The notes under the pieces are model-generated. The model was given only the letters and a program-made list of their open reading frames with translations, made no database searches and was not told the DNA's origin. Position numbers and translations under genes: made by a program. Below are positions 42,180 to 50,176 of a stretch of DNA of 64,000 nucleotides, one piece after another. The stretch's first letter is position 1, and each line of letters begins with the position of its first letter. This DNA comes from Promethearchaeota archaeon (GTDB lineage Archaea > Asgardarchaeota > Lokiarchaeia > Sigyniarchaeales > SOKP01): positions 1 through 64,000 of the forward strand of contig JAHPYZ010000012.1 of assembly GCA_019058425.1 (NCBI GenBank), given 5' to 3'.

Positions 42180-42647
42180 TCATACGTAATCAATTTTTAC
42201 AGCTTCACGTGGACAATAAGTCTCACAGACTCTACATTCTCTTTCCCTTCCTTCTGCTTCAATTCTTCGACAATGTTCTATTGCTAATAATTCACATTTT
42301 CCTTCCTTAACTTGAAATAATTGATGCTTTTCAGGAGGATAATCTGGAGCTTTACCACTTAATGTTGGGGGACAATATCTAGCATTAACAGGGCACACGG
42401 TAACACAAACACCACATCCATCACATAGTTCGGTATCAACATCGATCTTAAGCTCTTTTTCTTTGCCCTCTTCAGCACCTATTAAATCTTTTAATGTATC
42501 ATAATTCTTTTTGTATTTCGGTTCTAATAATGGAGTGCAATCATCAATTTTTACCTTTCCTTGCAATAAATCTAATGCAAAAGCCATGCAGGTTGGTTTC
42601 CCACACTTTTTACAGTTAGTTTTTGGTAGAAATTTATAGAGCTCCAT
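42180..42647 (-). CDS. Fe-S protein with ACS-gamma-type cluster motif plus ferredoxin (Fwd-associated)
   Basis: 155 residues. The N-terminal YKFLPKTNCKKCGKPTCMAF is the [4Fe-4S] motif of corrinoid/ACS-gamma and related proteins (C-x2-C-G-x3-C). CDGCGVCVTVCPVNA and CRVCETYCPREAVKI complete an 8Fe ferredoxin. As first gene of the fwd operon it is the likely electron donor or a FwdG/F-like subunit; it does not match canonical FwdE. The LSGKAPDYPPEK loop is unusual. An 8Fe domain with long loops like this is seen in archaeal hydrogenase-linked Fwd complexes. Confidence 0.8.
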   Translation of the reverse strand: MELYKFLPKTNCKKCGKPTCMAFALDLLQGKVKIDDCTPLLEPKYKKNYDTLKDLIGAEEGKEKELKIDVDTELCDGCGVCVTVCPVNARYCPPTLSGKAPDYPPEKHQLFQVKEGKCELLAIEHCRRIEAEGRERECRVCETYCPREAVKIDYV

Positions 42648-42712
42648 GAAGTTACTTACTGGAATTAAATAACACCTTCAAAAATTTATTATTCTTCGCA
42701 TTTCAGTATTGA

Positions 42713-42722
42713 AGAATATTCT
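42713..42722. promoter_or_regulatory. palindrome AGAATATTCT between fwd operon and NBP35 copy 2
   Basis: A perfect 10-bp palindrome in the divergent promoter, 66 nt from the Fe-S protein start. Weakly similar to the Lrp-type motif core. Low weight. Confidence 0.25.
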
Positions 42723-42905
42723 GAGATTTATTAATTTCTTTAGTTTATGTATTATAAATTTCTTGTGGTAAGAATTATAATTATAATTGAAAACTTAGAA
42801 ATTTTCATAATTTATTAGCAATAAGATTAAAGGAACTAATGCGTTTTACACATTTAAGATTAATAAAATAATGATGTATTTATTAAAACTAAAGTGAGAA
42901 AGGAA

Positions 42906-43760
42906 ATGGTAGAAGAAGAGGTTCCAGATATAAACCTTAAAGAAATGATGTTGGATGAGCGTTCTAAAAACATTAAAACAAATATGGAAAAGATAAAATA
43001 CAAGATTGTAATCATCTCTGGAAAAGGAGGTGTAGGAAAAACTACGGTTGCTATTAACCTTGCTATGAGTTTAGCTAGTGTTGGATTGAGAGTAGGGATT
43101 CTTGATGTTGATATTACTGGACCGAATGTCATAAAAATGTTGGGAATTAGTCCTGAGTTGAAACCGAAAGTTGATGCTGAAGCTAAAAGATTTTATCCAG
43201 TTAATGGACCTTTAAACCTCAAAGTTATGAGTATGGCTTTTTTAACTCTCAATCCTGATGAACCGGTTATATGGAGAGGTCCAATGAAAATGAGTGCTGT
43301 TAGGCAATTCTTAGGAGATGCTGAATGGGGCGAACTTGACTATTTAATCTGCGACCTACCGCCCGGAACTAGCGATGAAACTTTGGATATCCTCCAACTT
43401 ATCCCAGATGAGAATGTTATCGTAGTTTCAACCCCTCAGGAGGTTGCCTTAATGGATGCAAGAAAGACAATAAAAATGGCGATGGTTATGGAAAGAAATA
43501 TTCTTGGAATAATTGAGAATATGAGTGGTTTTAATTGCCCACATTGTGGGGAATATGTAGATCTTTACCCTCCTGGTGGGGTGGAGAAAGCTACAGCAGA
43601 TTTTAATATTACACTATTAGGCAAAATCCCTTTTGAAACTGAAGTTAGTCAACAAGGTGACCAAGGATTACCATTTATTTTAAAGTATCCAGAAAGTAAA
43701 TCCGCTACAGCATTTAAGGAAACTGTTAAAAAAATTAGAGGACATTTAGAAAAACAATAA
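42906..43760 (+). CDS. NBP35/Mrp (ApbC)-type Fe-S carrier ATPase, copy 2
   Basis: 284 residues from ATG 42906 (GTG 42894 possible). It is about 80% identical by eye to copy 1 at 16862-17737, including SGKGGVGKTTVAIN, LICDLPPGTSDETLDI and FNCPHCGEYV. Both copies keep every motif, so both should work. This copy is divergent from the fwd operon, which needs many [4Fe-4S] clusters, while copy 1 sits with IscU. They may serve different clients. The high identity suggests fairly recent duplication. Confidence 0.92.
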   Translation: MVEEEVPDINLKEMMLDERSKNIKTNMEKIKYKIVIISGKGGVGKTTVAINLAMSLASVGLRVGILDVDITGPNVIKMLGISPELKPKVDAEAKRFYPVNGPLNLKVMSMAFLTLNPDEPVIWRGPMKMSAVRQFLGDAEWGELDYLICDLPPGTSDETLDILQLIPDENVIVVSTPQEVALMDARKTIKMAMVMERNILGIIENMSGFNCPHCGEYVDLYPPGGVEKATADFNITLLGKIPFETEVSQQGDQGLPFILKYPESKSATAFKETVKKIRGHLEKQ

Positions 43761-43767
43761 AAATTCC

Positions 43768-43775
43768 TTTTTTTT
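43768..43775 (+). terminator. T-tract after NBP35 copy 2
   Basis: Eight T a few bases after the stop; typical archaeal terminator. Confidence 0.45.
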
Positions 43776-43962
43776 ATATGAACTTTTTATTGTATGTGTC
43801 ATCCTCACGAATCAATAAAATATTATAAACTTGGCACTTGGATTATCTAATTATTTTCCAGATAATATACCATGTTATTAAAAATGTATATTAGATGTTT
43901 TTATTAAACAAAAACAATTTTAGTAATATAGAGAATTAATTAGATTAATAACAGGGATAATT

Positions 43963-44451
43963 ATTACAGCGGAAGTTAAGCTTTTAGGAGGAATTCGTGG
44001 AATTATAATATGCAAAGTAAGTGGTGAATACTTACTTGACCTCATTTTAGACACAAAAATTAATCCAGTTTTACTGTCTTCTTTTGTTGGCGCATTAGGA
44101 TTATTTGGAGAAAACTTAGGAAAAATAGAAGAAATTAAAATCAAAGGTCTTAATGTTGATATGATTGTAGTTTATAAATATAATCTTATCTTCGTTGCTA
44201 TTCTGGACAAGGAATTTGTAAAACATGATATAAGAGAAGAAGCGGAAAAAGCGCTGGACATGTTCTACTCACTATATCGCAGGGAAATCGATGAAAACTG
44301 TAATGAAGTTAGTCAATTCAATTCATTTAAAAATATATTATTTACACAAATTGAAGAATACTTCAATAGGATTAAGGAAAAAACTGAAGTAAAAAATTTT
44401 GGTTTTTTTACGGATGCAATTAGGAAATCAAGAACTAATTCAACTCCCTAA
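43963..44451 (+). CDS. roadblock/LC7- or longin-like small GTPase-regulator-type protein, non-ATG start
   Basis: 162 residues if started at ATT 43963 (AGGGA 5 nt upstream). No ATG, GTG or TTG occurs in this frame from the stop at 43924 until ATG 44161, which would cut the domain in half. The reading gives GGIRGIIICKVSGEYLLDLI, INPVLLSSFVGALGLFGENL and LNVDMIVVYKYNLIFVAILD, the beta-alpha-beta pattern of archaeal roadblock/longin proteins that pair with small GTPases in Asgard archaea. A helical C-terminal region follows. The exact start is uncertain, anywhere from 43927 on. It overlaps the convergent DUF89 gene by 4 bp. Confidence 0.65.
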   Translation: MTAEVKLLGGIRGIIICKVSGEYLLDLILDTKINPVLLSSFVGALGLFGENLGKIEEIKIKGLNVDMIVVYKYNLIFVAILDKEFVKHDIREEAEKALDMFYSLYRREIDENCNEVSQFNSFKNILFTQIEEYFNRIKEKTEVKNFGFFTDAIRKSRTNSTP

Positions 44452-45332
44452 AAGCTTTTTTCCTTCTTTTTAAATATTAGATCTCCTATCTTTACTCCAA
44501 AAATTCTTTCCATTAAATTACATTTAGCTTTTAACAAATAGTACACATCTTTTTGAGGAATATCCAAACCATAAAGGCTTTCAAAATTACCTTGTCCTTT
44601 AGACAAAATAACACTATCTTTTTCAAAGAAAAATTTGTTAAATTCTTCTGAAGTATCCGATAAAATTATTCCTGGAGCATCATTTGACTCAATAACATGA
44701 ACTAATTCTGTTAGATTAATAAATTTCGCATCTTCAATAGTAGCATCATTAATAATTGGCGCTGATCTCACAGAATAGATTATCTCTAGATCTGGATAAT
44801 ATTTTTTAAGTATAATGATTAGAATTTTATCAAAAACAATCTCTCCCGCGTTATCTCCTAATATTAATAATTGTTTTGAATTTTGAAGTGAGTTTTGGAA
44901 TTTTCCATAATCATTAATTACCAAATTTTCAATTATAAAATTTTTTAAATCGGAAATAATGTCCATATCATGCTGGCTCGCAAAATCGATTGTATTGCCA
45001 AGAGCAGAAGCTAAAAGCGCCTTGAGTAATGGATCTTCTGCATCTTCAATAATTTGTAATAGTTCATCGTATTGGGTTAATACAAGATTATTATATTTGT
45101 TTTTCAAATCATGATAGGGATCTTCGTTTTTTAACAATTCTGAAATAATATTGTATGTTACTTTTCCTAGAATAGGAGCTGCAGCTTCATTAATATCAAA
45201 GTTAAGAAGATATTCCATTAGTTTTTTCTGTGCAGTAATAATAACATTACGAGGAATATTAGGTTTTAGTAATTTAAATGCTTTTAATAATTGATTGAAA
45301 AGACATCCAACACATTCGGGTTCTAATTGCAT
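44448..45332 (-). CDS. DUF89/ARMT1-type metal-dependent phosphatase
   Basis: 294 residues. MQLEPECVGCLFNQLLKAF is the N-terminal CxxC motif of archaeal DUF89 proteins. QLLILGDNAGEIVFDKILI is the catalytic Asp-Asn metal-binding site, followed by GIILSDTSEEF and VILSKGQGNFESL. The family performs damage control on sugar phosphates or protein substrates (ARMT1 is the eukaryotic branch). Physiological substrate unknown. No operon partner. Confidence 0.85.
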   Translation of the reverse strand: MQLEPECVGCLFNQLLKAFKLLKPNIPRNVIITAQKKLMEYLLNFDINEAAAPILGKVTYNIISELLKNEDPYHDLKNKYNNLVLTQYDELLQIIEDAEDPLLKALLASALGNTIDFASQHDMDIISDLKNFIIENLVINDYGKFQNSLQNSKQLLILGDNAGEIVFDKILIIILKKYYPDLEIIYSVRSAPIINDATIEDAKFINLTELVHVIESNDAPGIILSDTSEEFNKFFFEKDSVILSKGQGNFESLYGLDIPQKDVYYLLKAKCNLMERIFGVKIGDLIFKKKEKSF

Positions 45333-45415
45333 TTTACATTAAAATTCGGTATTTACATAGAATAAAAAAGATAAAGATTAAAACTCTTTTACTAAAGATA
45401 AATCAAGATTAAATT

Positions 45416-45426
45416 AAAAAAAAAAA
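45416..45426 (-). terminator. T-tract after MFS transporter gene
   Basis: Eleven A on the plus strand 16 bp after the MFS stop. Confidence 0.45.
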
Positions 45427-45442
45427 GGAAGTTAATATTAAT

Positions 45443-46783
45443 CTAAAGCTCAGAGATCGCTTTTTTTCTCGCTAATTTTTGTTCTTCGGTAAGTTCGAGT
45501 TCACCTCTTCGAACAAAGAACATAAATCCCAATGCTAAAATTAAGAATATAGCTCCATCTAGTAACAATGATGTTCTTCCAAAAGCATCTCTTAATCCTC
45601 CTACACTCAATGGGCCAAGTATTTGTGCTAACACGCTAAAGAAGTAATAAAGTCCTGTATATGTTCCAATCTTCCTTGCACTAGGTGCTAATTCCCAAAT
45701 AATGACAATTGTATTTACATTAACCAAAGCATATCCAATACCATAGAATACCAAGATAATCATAGTAACTGTTGTTGTTTGAACAGCAAAACCAATTAAT
45801 AAGGCTACAAACATTATTGCTAAGCCTATTTTAATGCAAAGTCTTCTACCAATCTTAGGAGCTAATAATGCTAATGGAAAAGCTGCTATGATAAATGGTA
45901 TTGCGACAAAGTTAAATAAGAATCCAGCGAATCCAGAGCCTAAACCTAATACTCCATTAGGACCAGAACCGGCATAAATTGAGAATAAGGCTTCTAACCC
46001 ATTATGAGTTAAAAATAAAGAAAAAATTGTTAAAAGCATAAAAATGGTACTCTTGTCTTCCTCTTTTAAAATATCCTTAATACTACTGATTAAACCAATT
46101 TTTTCTTTTTTGTCTTTAGTTTTCTCACCTTCTCTTGCTTCCGCTTCCAGAATTAATTTATAACTAAATGACTGATTCTCATCTATTTTAAAGAAAAGTA
46201 CTATTAAAGCAGCAACCATTATCACTGAAGCTATGATAAAAGTAACCTGTAACCCAATATAATCGGAGACTAAACTCATAGTATAAGCTACGATTGCACC
46301 AAGTCCACCCATAATATTAATAACTGCATTTGCTTTACTTCTATGAACGGGTCTCACAAAATCTGGCATTAAGGCAACAGCTTGAGATCGATAGAAACCC
46401 ATACTTATACTAAAAAGAAACATCCAGACTAATAGGATCGATAGAGATCCTGTAGGGAGAAACCCAGTAGGAATAAGAGAGAAAAATATAGCCGATAAGA
46501 TAACTCCCACAATTATATAGGGCATACGCCGTCCATATTTGGTTCGCGTATTATCAGAAACTGACCCCATTATTGGTTGAATTATTACACCAACAAGATT
46601 ATCAAGAGTCATTAATGCACCTACTAATAATCCTGCTATGAGAACACCTGTAAAATAGAGATCTAATTGTTGACTTACTTGAGTATTGTATAAACTCCAT
46701 GAAATACCAGTTGTAAAAAATGCCAAACCAATAATAAAAGTCTGCTTTATCTCAAGTTTTTCCTCCTTCTCACCTTCAGACAT
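45443..46783 (-). CDS. MFS sugar transporter (GPH/SLC45-like)
   Basis: 446 residues from ATG 46783 (GTG 46792 possible), twelve helices. The N-terminal half carries QPIMGSVSDNTRTKYGRRMP, the loop signature of glycoside-cation symporters and SLC45-type carriers. A charged cytoplasmic loop lies in the middle (EAREGEKTKDKKEK). The second half holds GGLRDAFGRTSLLL. Substrate probably a sugar or glycoside. It lies about 2 kb from the OFA-type transporter and the isomerase/GH31 pair, so a role in the same pathway is possible. Confidence 0.85.
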   Translation of the reverse strand: MSEGEKEEKLEIKQTFIIGLAFFTTGISWSLYNTQVSQQLDLYFTGVLIAGLLVGALMTLDNLVGVIIQPIMGSVSDNTRTKYGRRMPYIIVGVILSAIFFSLIPTGFLPTGSLSILLVWMFLFSISMGFYRSQAVALMPDFVRPVHRSKANAVINIMGGLGAIVAYTMSLVSDYIGLQVTFIIASVIMVAALIVLFFKIDENQSFSYKLILEAEAREGEKTKDKKEKIGLISSIKDILKEEDKSTIFMLLTIFSLFLTHNGLEALFSIYAGSGPNGVLGLGSGFAGFLFNFVAIPFIIAAFPLALLAPKIGRRLCIKIGLAIMFVALLIGFAVQTTTVTMIILVFYGIGYALVNVNTIVIIWELAPSARKIGTYTGLYYFFSVLAQILGPLSVGGLRDAFGRTSLLLDGAIFLILALGFMFFVRRGELELTEEQKLARKKAISEL

Positions 46784-46911
46784 TTTTTTCACATTTTGTT
46801 TTTAATTTAAATTTTTAAAAATTAATTAGATATAGTTGCTTAAATAGATTTACTAAATAAATAATACAACAAAATCAAATTTATTTAGAGTGCTATGAAA
46901 AAAAAAGGAAT

Positions 46912-47064
46912 TTACAGAGTAATTTCAATTTTAATATTGTCGATGTTTTCAGGAACACCCTTTGTTGTTTTCAAATAGCCCTGAATTATATTCGACAGCA
47001 TCTCTTGCATGAAATCCTTTAATGGTATCTTTCTATCATTAACTGATAATATTACTTTTGTCAT
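46912..47064 (-). CDS. small 50-aa protein, hypothetical
   Basis: 50 residues starting MTKVILSVNDRKIPLKDF. It reads like a complete small domain: a beta hairpin, a helix (FMQEMLSNIIQGYLKTT) and a strand (NIDNIKIEITL). It lies in a 784-bp gap between membrane-protein genes and its coding appearance is good, with acidic/hydrophobic alternation. I do not recognise it, but small regulator-like proteins of this form are common in archaea. Confidence 0.5.
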   Translation of the reverse strand: MTKVILSVNDRKIPLKDFMQEMLSNIIQGYLKTTKGVPENIDNIKIEITL

Positions 47065-47175
47065 AAATACCTCAAAACTAATTTATATATTAAAATTTTT
47101 TATTATCGTTTATAAAAATCAATTGAAGATATGAAAAAAATTTAAAGATTATTTTCTATTTCTTTTTTCTGTAAC

Positions 47176-47233
47176 CTGTACAAGGTTGGTTAGCTTGCTA
47201 CTAGCATTTTTTAGCAAGTATCATTCCGTACAG
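47176..47233. repeat. nested inverted repeats, possible structured RNA or cruciform
   Basis: CTGTAC (47176-47181) pairs with GTACAG (47228-47233) around an inner hairpin CTTGCTA (47194-47200)/TAGCAAG (47212-47218). Just after it are a TATATATTTT/AAAATATATA palindrome and a further AGAGAT/ATCTCT pair (to about 47308). G+C is higher than in neighbouring spacers. Possibly a small RNA gene. Confidence 0.35.
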
Positions 47234-47338
47234 TATATATTTTTAAAATATATATAGCTTCTGGAGCTGTTCGAGAGATGTATTTAAATATTGGATAATC
47301 TCTAATTTGTATAAATTAAAATAACCTATTCAACAAGG

Positions 47339-47485
47339 TCAACCTCCACCACCATTTGTTTCCGTGTTTGACAAAAGAATTGTAAGAGTAATTATTATTG
47401 CTGCTAATCCTGTTAAGCTGAAAATAATTATTAATATTGTTTTGATGTTTAGTTTTCTTACTTGGGCTGAATCAATTTCATTCAT
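47339..47485 (-). CDS. small single-helix membrane protein
   Basis: 48 residues starting MNEIDSAQVRKLNIK, then one membrane helix (about 15-38, TILIIIFSLTGLAAIIITLT) and a C-terminal NTETNGGGG tail. It has the same layout as the 51-residue protein before TauE: short charged N-terminus, one helix. It lies 91 bp after the polytopic membrane protein on the same strand and may be its partner. Function unknown. Confidence 0.55.
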   Translation of the reverse strand: MNEIDSAQVRKLNIKTILIIIFSLTGLAAIIITLTILLSNTETNGGGG

Positions 47486-47576
47486 AATTTTACTATCATG
47501 CAAAATAATTTTTTATATTAATTAGTAAGTACTTCTTAAAAACATTAATTGAAGGGATATTTTATAATAATAAGAT

Positions 47577-48674
47577 TTATGACTTTTGCCCTTCTTTATG
47601 TCTAAAAATAGTATACATACCAATTACGATGGTAAAGAAAATAAAGAACCACCATAAAACTTGTACTTGATATATTATTAGCGCTGCTTTTTCTAGTGGT
47701 GTTAGCAGGATCTCTAACTCTATACGTATATTGCTTAATTGAACTATTAGTTTCATTAAAATAACAAATAAAGCTATAGTACCAGCTCTAAAAATTTTAA
47801 GTTTTTCTTTTAAGTAATCAACTCTATCAAAAAGGGAACCAATAATATAGATAAATAGTAATAAATCAATAAGAAATGAAAGGATATCATATCCCGCATT
47901 ATCAAAAAATATAAATTCTGTCCAAAGATCAATCACAAGATAAATAACATAAAAGAAAATTAATAGGTTGAATAATGTAATATACGCTGCTAATTTTTTG
48001 GTTAAAACTAATCTTAATAATACTATAATTATTAAAAAAATAAACACCCAAAAAAGATTAACAAATACTCGTGCAAAATTTTCAGCTCCAGGGGCAGGAT
48101 ATCCTCTAAAAAACCGAATTAACAATGAAATTAACCACCAACTTAAAAGTAGAAAGCCTATAAACTCAACACTTCGAGTAAATATCCTAGAACCTTTTTT
48201 TTCATATAAAACATTATCAACTTTAGTTGATGTATCCATACAAACCTTATATGCAAAAAAGGCCGTTATCGCGGCATTGGCAAAAAAACAGAATAAGTAG
48301 AAAATATCTATAATCCATCCAAATATTATTACAACAGGAACAGTCAGAAGAGCAGTTATGATAATAATAATGATTCCAATTTTTTCAATTGGCACAAATA
48401 AAGAAATGATTAATAATACAAACGTAAAACCAGCAAATACGCTTAAAAAGGCGAAAATATATCTACTAAGTGTGTTATCTTGGAGGACAACAAAACCGAT
48501 TATGAATAACAACCAAGAAATAATAAATATTATAACAATTACTAATAAAAGTGCTTTTTTTGAGAGACTTTTTAATCCAGAAATAAACCTCATATGAGAA
48601 TTCACAGTTCTGTGTTTAATATAAGCATCTTTAATGTCCCATGTTTTAATTAATTTTTTTTTGTTACTATTCAT
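47577..48674 (-). CDS. polytopic membrane protein, about ten helices, unknown
   Basis: 365 residues from ATG 48674, which has AGTGA upstream; ATG 48701 would add nine. It is very hydrophobic with about ten helices. Characteristic features are the FLIDLLLFIYIIGSLFDRVD and KLKIFRAGTIALFVILMKLI segments near the C-terminus, and a final helix with VQVLWWFFIFFTIVIGMYTI. No known transporter motif. It may be related to the 380-residue protein at 37552-38694. Confidence 0.65.
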   Translation of the reverse strand: MNSNKKKLIKTWDIKDAYIKHRTVNSHMRFISGLKSLSKKALLLVIVIIFIISWLLFIIGFVVLQDNTLSRYIFAFLSVFAGFTFVLLIISLFVPIEKIGIIIIIITALLTVPVVIIFGWIIDIFYLFCFFANAAITAFFAYKVCMDTSTKVDNVLYEKKGSRIFTRSVEFIGFLLLSWWLISLLIRFFRGYPAPGAENFARVFVNLFWVFIFLIIIVLLRLVLTKKLAAYITLFNLLIFFYVIYLVIDLWTEFIFFDNAGYDILSFLIDLLLFIYIIGSLFDRVDYLKEKLKIFRAGTIALFVILMKLIVQLSNIRIELEILLTPLEKAALIIYQVQVLWWFFIFFTIVIGMYTIFRHKEGQKS

Positions 48675-48797
48675 AAATTCACTTTTTTGTATAAATATCA
48701 TAAGATTCAGAGTCTAGGAATTTTTAAAATATTAAAAAAATGTTTTTATCCTTCATATAATTCTTAGACATAAAAATCTATTAAAATGATATAAAAA

Positions 48798-50084
48798 ATG
48801 TCTGATGTACAAAAAATTAGAAATCGCTGGATTGTTGTCATCGGAGCTATTATGATCCAACTGGCATTAGGAACAATATACTCATGGGGAACGTTAACCA
48901 TTTTTGTTAGTCCATATTTGAATGAAGTAAGAGAAATAACAGTTTATATTTTCGGTGTAGGCTTATTATCTTTCGCTATAACAATGATTTTCGCTGGAAA
49001 ACTACAACAAAAGTATGGTCCTAGAAACATCGCCATTCTAGGAGGTGTTTTATTGGGTGGAGGAGTCATTTTATCTTCATTTATGACAACATTTATTGGA
49101 TTGTTAATTACTTATGGTATAATTTTTGGAGCTGGAATTGGATTTGGATATGTTTGTCCAATCGCGGCAGCAGGCAAATGGTTTCCTGATAAAAAAGGAT
49201 TTATTAATGGGATTGCTGTAGCAGGATTTGGGGCAGGTTCATTTATATTTAATTATGTGATTAAAGCTCTTGCTAATCCAACTGGCTTAGAAGTTACTGA
49301 TCCTACCTTTCTTGCAACAGTTTCTCGAAATATTCCTATGATGTTTATAATTCTTGGGATTATATATTTAGTTTTAATTGTTGGAGGGGCAATGACATTG
49401 AGTAACCCACCTGAAGGATGGCTACCTCAAGGGTGGACTCCTCCTCCCCCATCAGAAGAAAGTGGAATATCTGGACTTGATTTTGAAAGAGGTCAAACAA
49501 TTAAGTTACCCCAATTCTGGATGTTATGGGCTACATTTGTATTGAGTGCCATAAGTGGATTAATGGTGATTGGAGCCTATGCATCATTCGCTAAGACTGT
49601 TGATGCTGGAGATAATTTTATATATGTTATTGGTACTGCAGATTTTGTGTTCATAGGTAGCTTAGCAGCACTCTTTAATGGTTTAGGAAGGATTGTGTGG
49701 GGGACAATAGCTGACTTTATAACTTATAAGAAATCAATGCTAATTATGTTTTCTACTCAAGCAGTTTTGATGTTTATTTACTTTACAACAAATGTAAACG
49801 AAATTTTCTTTCTAATAATGACGTGTGCTATATATTTCTGCTTTGGAGGAAATTTCAGCTTATTCCCTACTGCAACGACTGATTTGTTCGGAGCTAAGAA
49901 TTTAGGTCCAAATTATGGAATAGTGTTTACAGCTTATGGTATAGCGGGTTTTCTAGGAGCAACTATGACTCTGCCGATTGTAGAAGCATTTGGAAGCTAT
50001 TTAATCCTGTTTGTGGTAATGGGATTAATGTCAGTAGGAGCCGCTGTTTTAGCATATTTAATAAAACCACCAACTCGTAAATAA
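48798..50084 (+). CDS. MFS transporter, oxalate/formate antiporter (OFA) family
   Basis: 428 residues, twelve helices. MIQLALGTIYSWGTLTIFVS is the OFA N-terminal signature, followed by GAGIGFGYVCPIAAAGKWFP and ATTDLFGAKNLGPNYGIVFT, both family hallmarks. OFA carriers exchange small organic anions such as oxalate, formate or pyruvate. The next genes are a sugar isomerase and a sulfoquinovosidase-like GH31 enzyme 92 bp and 1.4 kb downstream, so the carrier may import a sulfosugar derivative or export a short-chain sulfonate. That is inferred. Confidence 0.88.
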   Translation: MSDVQKIRNRWIVVIGAIMIQLALGTIYSWGTLTIFVSPYLNEVREITVYIFGVGLLSFAITMIFAGKLQQKYGPRNIAILGGVLLGGGVILSSFMTTFIGLLITYGIIFGAGIGFGYVCPIAAAGKWFPDKKGFINGIAVAGFGAGSFIFNYVIKALANPTGLEVTDPTFLATVSRNIPMMFIILGIIYLVLIVGGAMTLSNPPEGWLPQGWTPPPPSEESGISGLDFERGQTIKLPQFWMLWATFVLSAISGLMVIGAYASFAKTVDAGDNFIYVIGTADFVFIGSLAALFNGLGRIVWGTIADFITYKKSMLIMFSTQAVLMFIYFTTNVNEIFFLIMTCAIYFCFGGNFSLFPTATTDLFGAKNLGPNYGIVFTAYGIAGFLGATMTLPIVEAFGSYLILFVVMGLMSVGAAVLAYLIKPPTRK

Positions 50085-50107
50085 TCGTATATTTAATTTT
50101 TCTCATC

Positions 50108-50120
50108 TTTTTTTCTTTTT
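50108..50120 (+). terminator. T-tract after OFA transporter
   Basis: Two T runs separated by one C, 23 bp after the stop. It could separate the transporter from the isomerase/GH31 pair. Confidence 0.35.
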
Positions 50121-50176
50121 AGCTAGAAAAGAACAAATGTGAAATTTTTAAAATTAACAAATATAGGATTAAAAAT

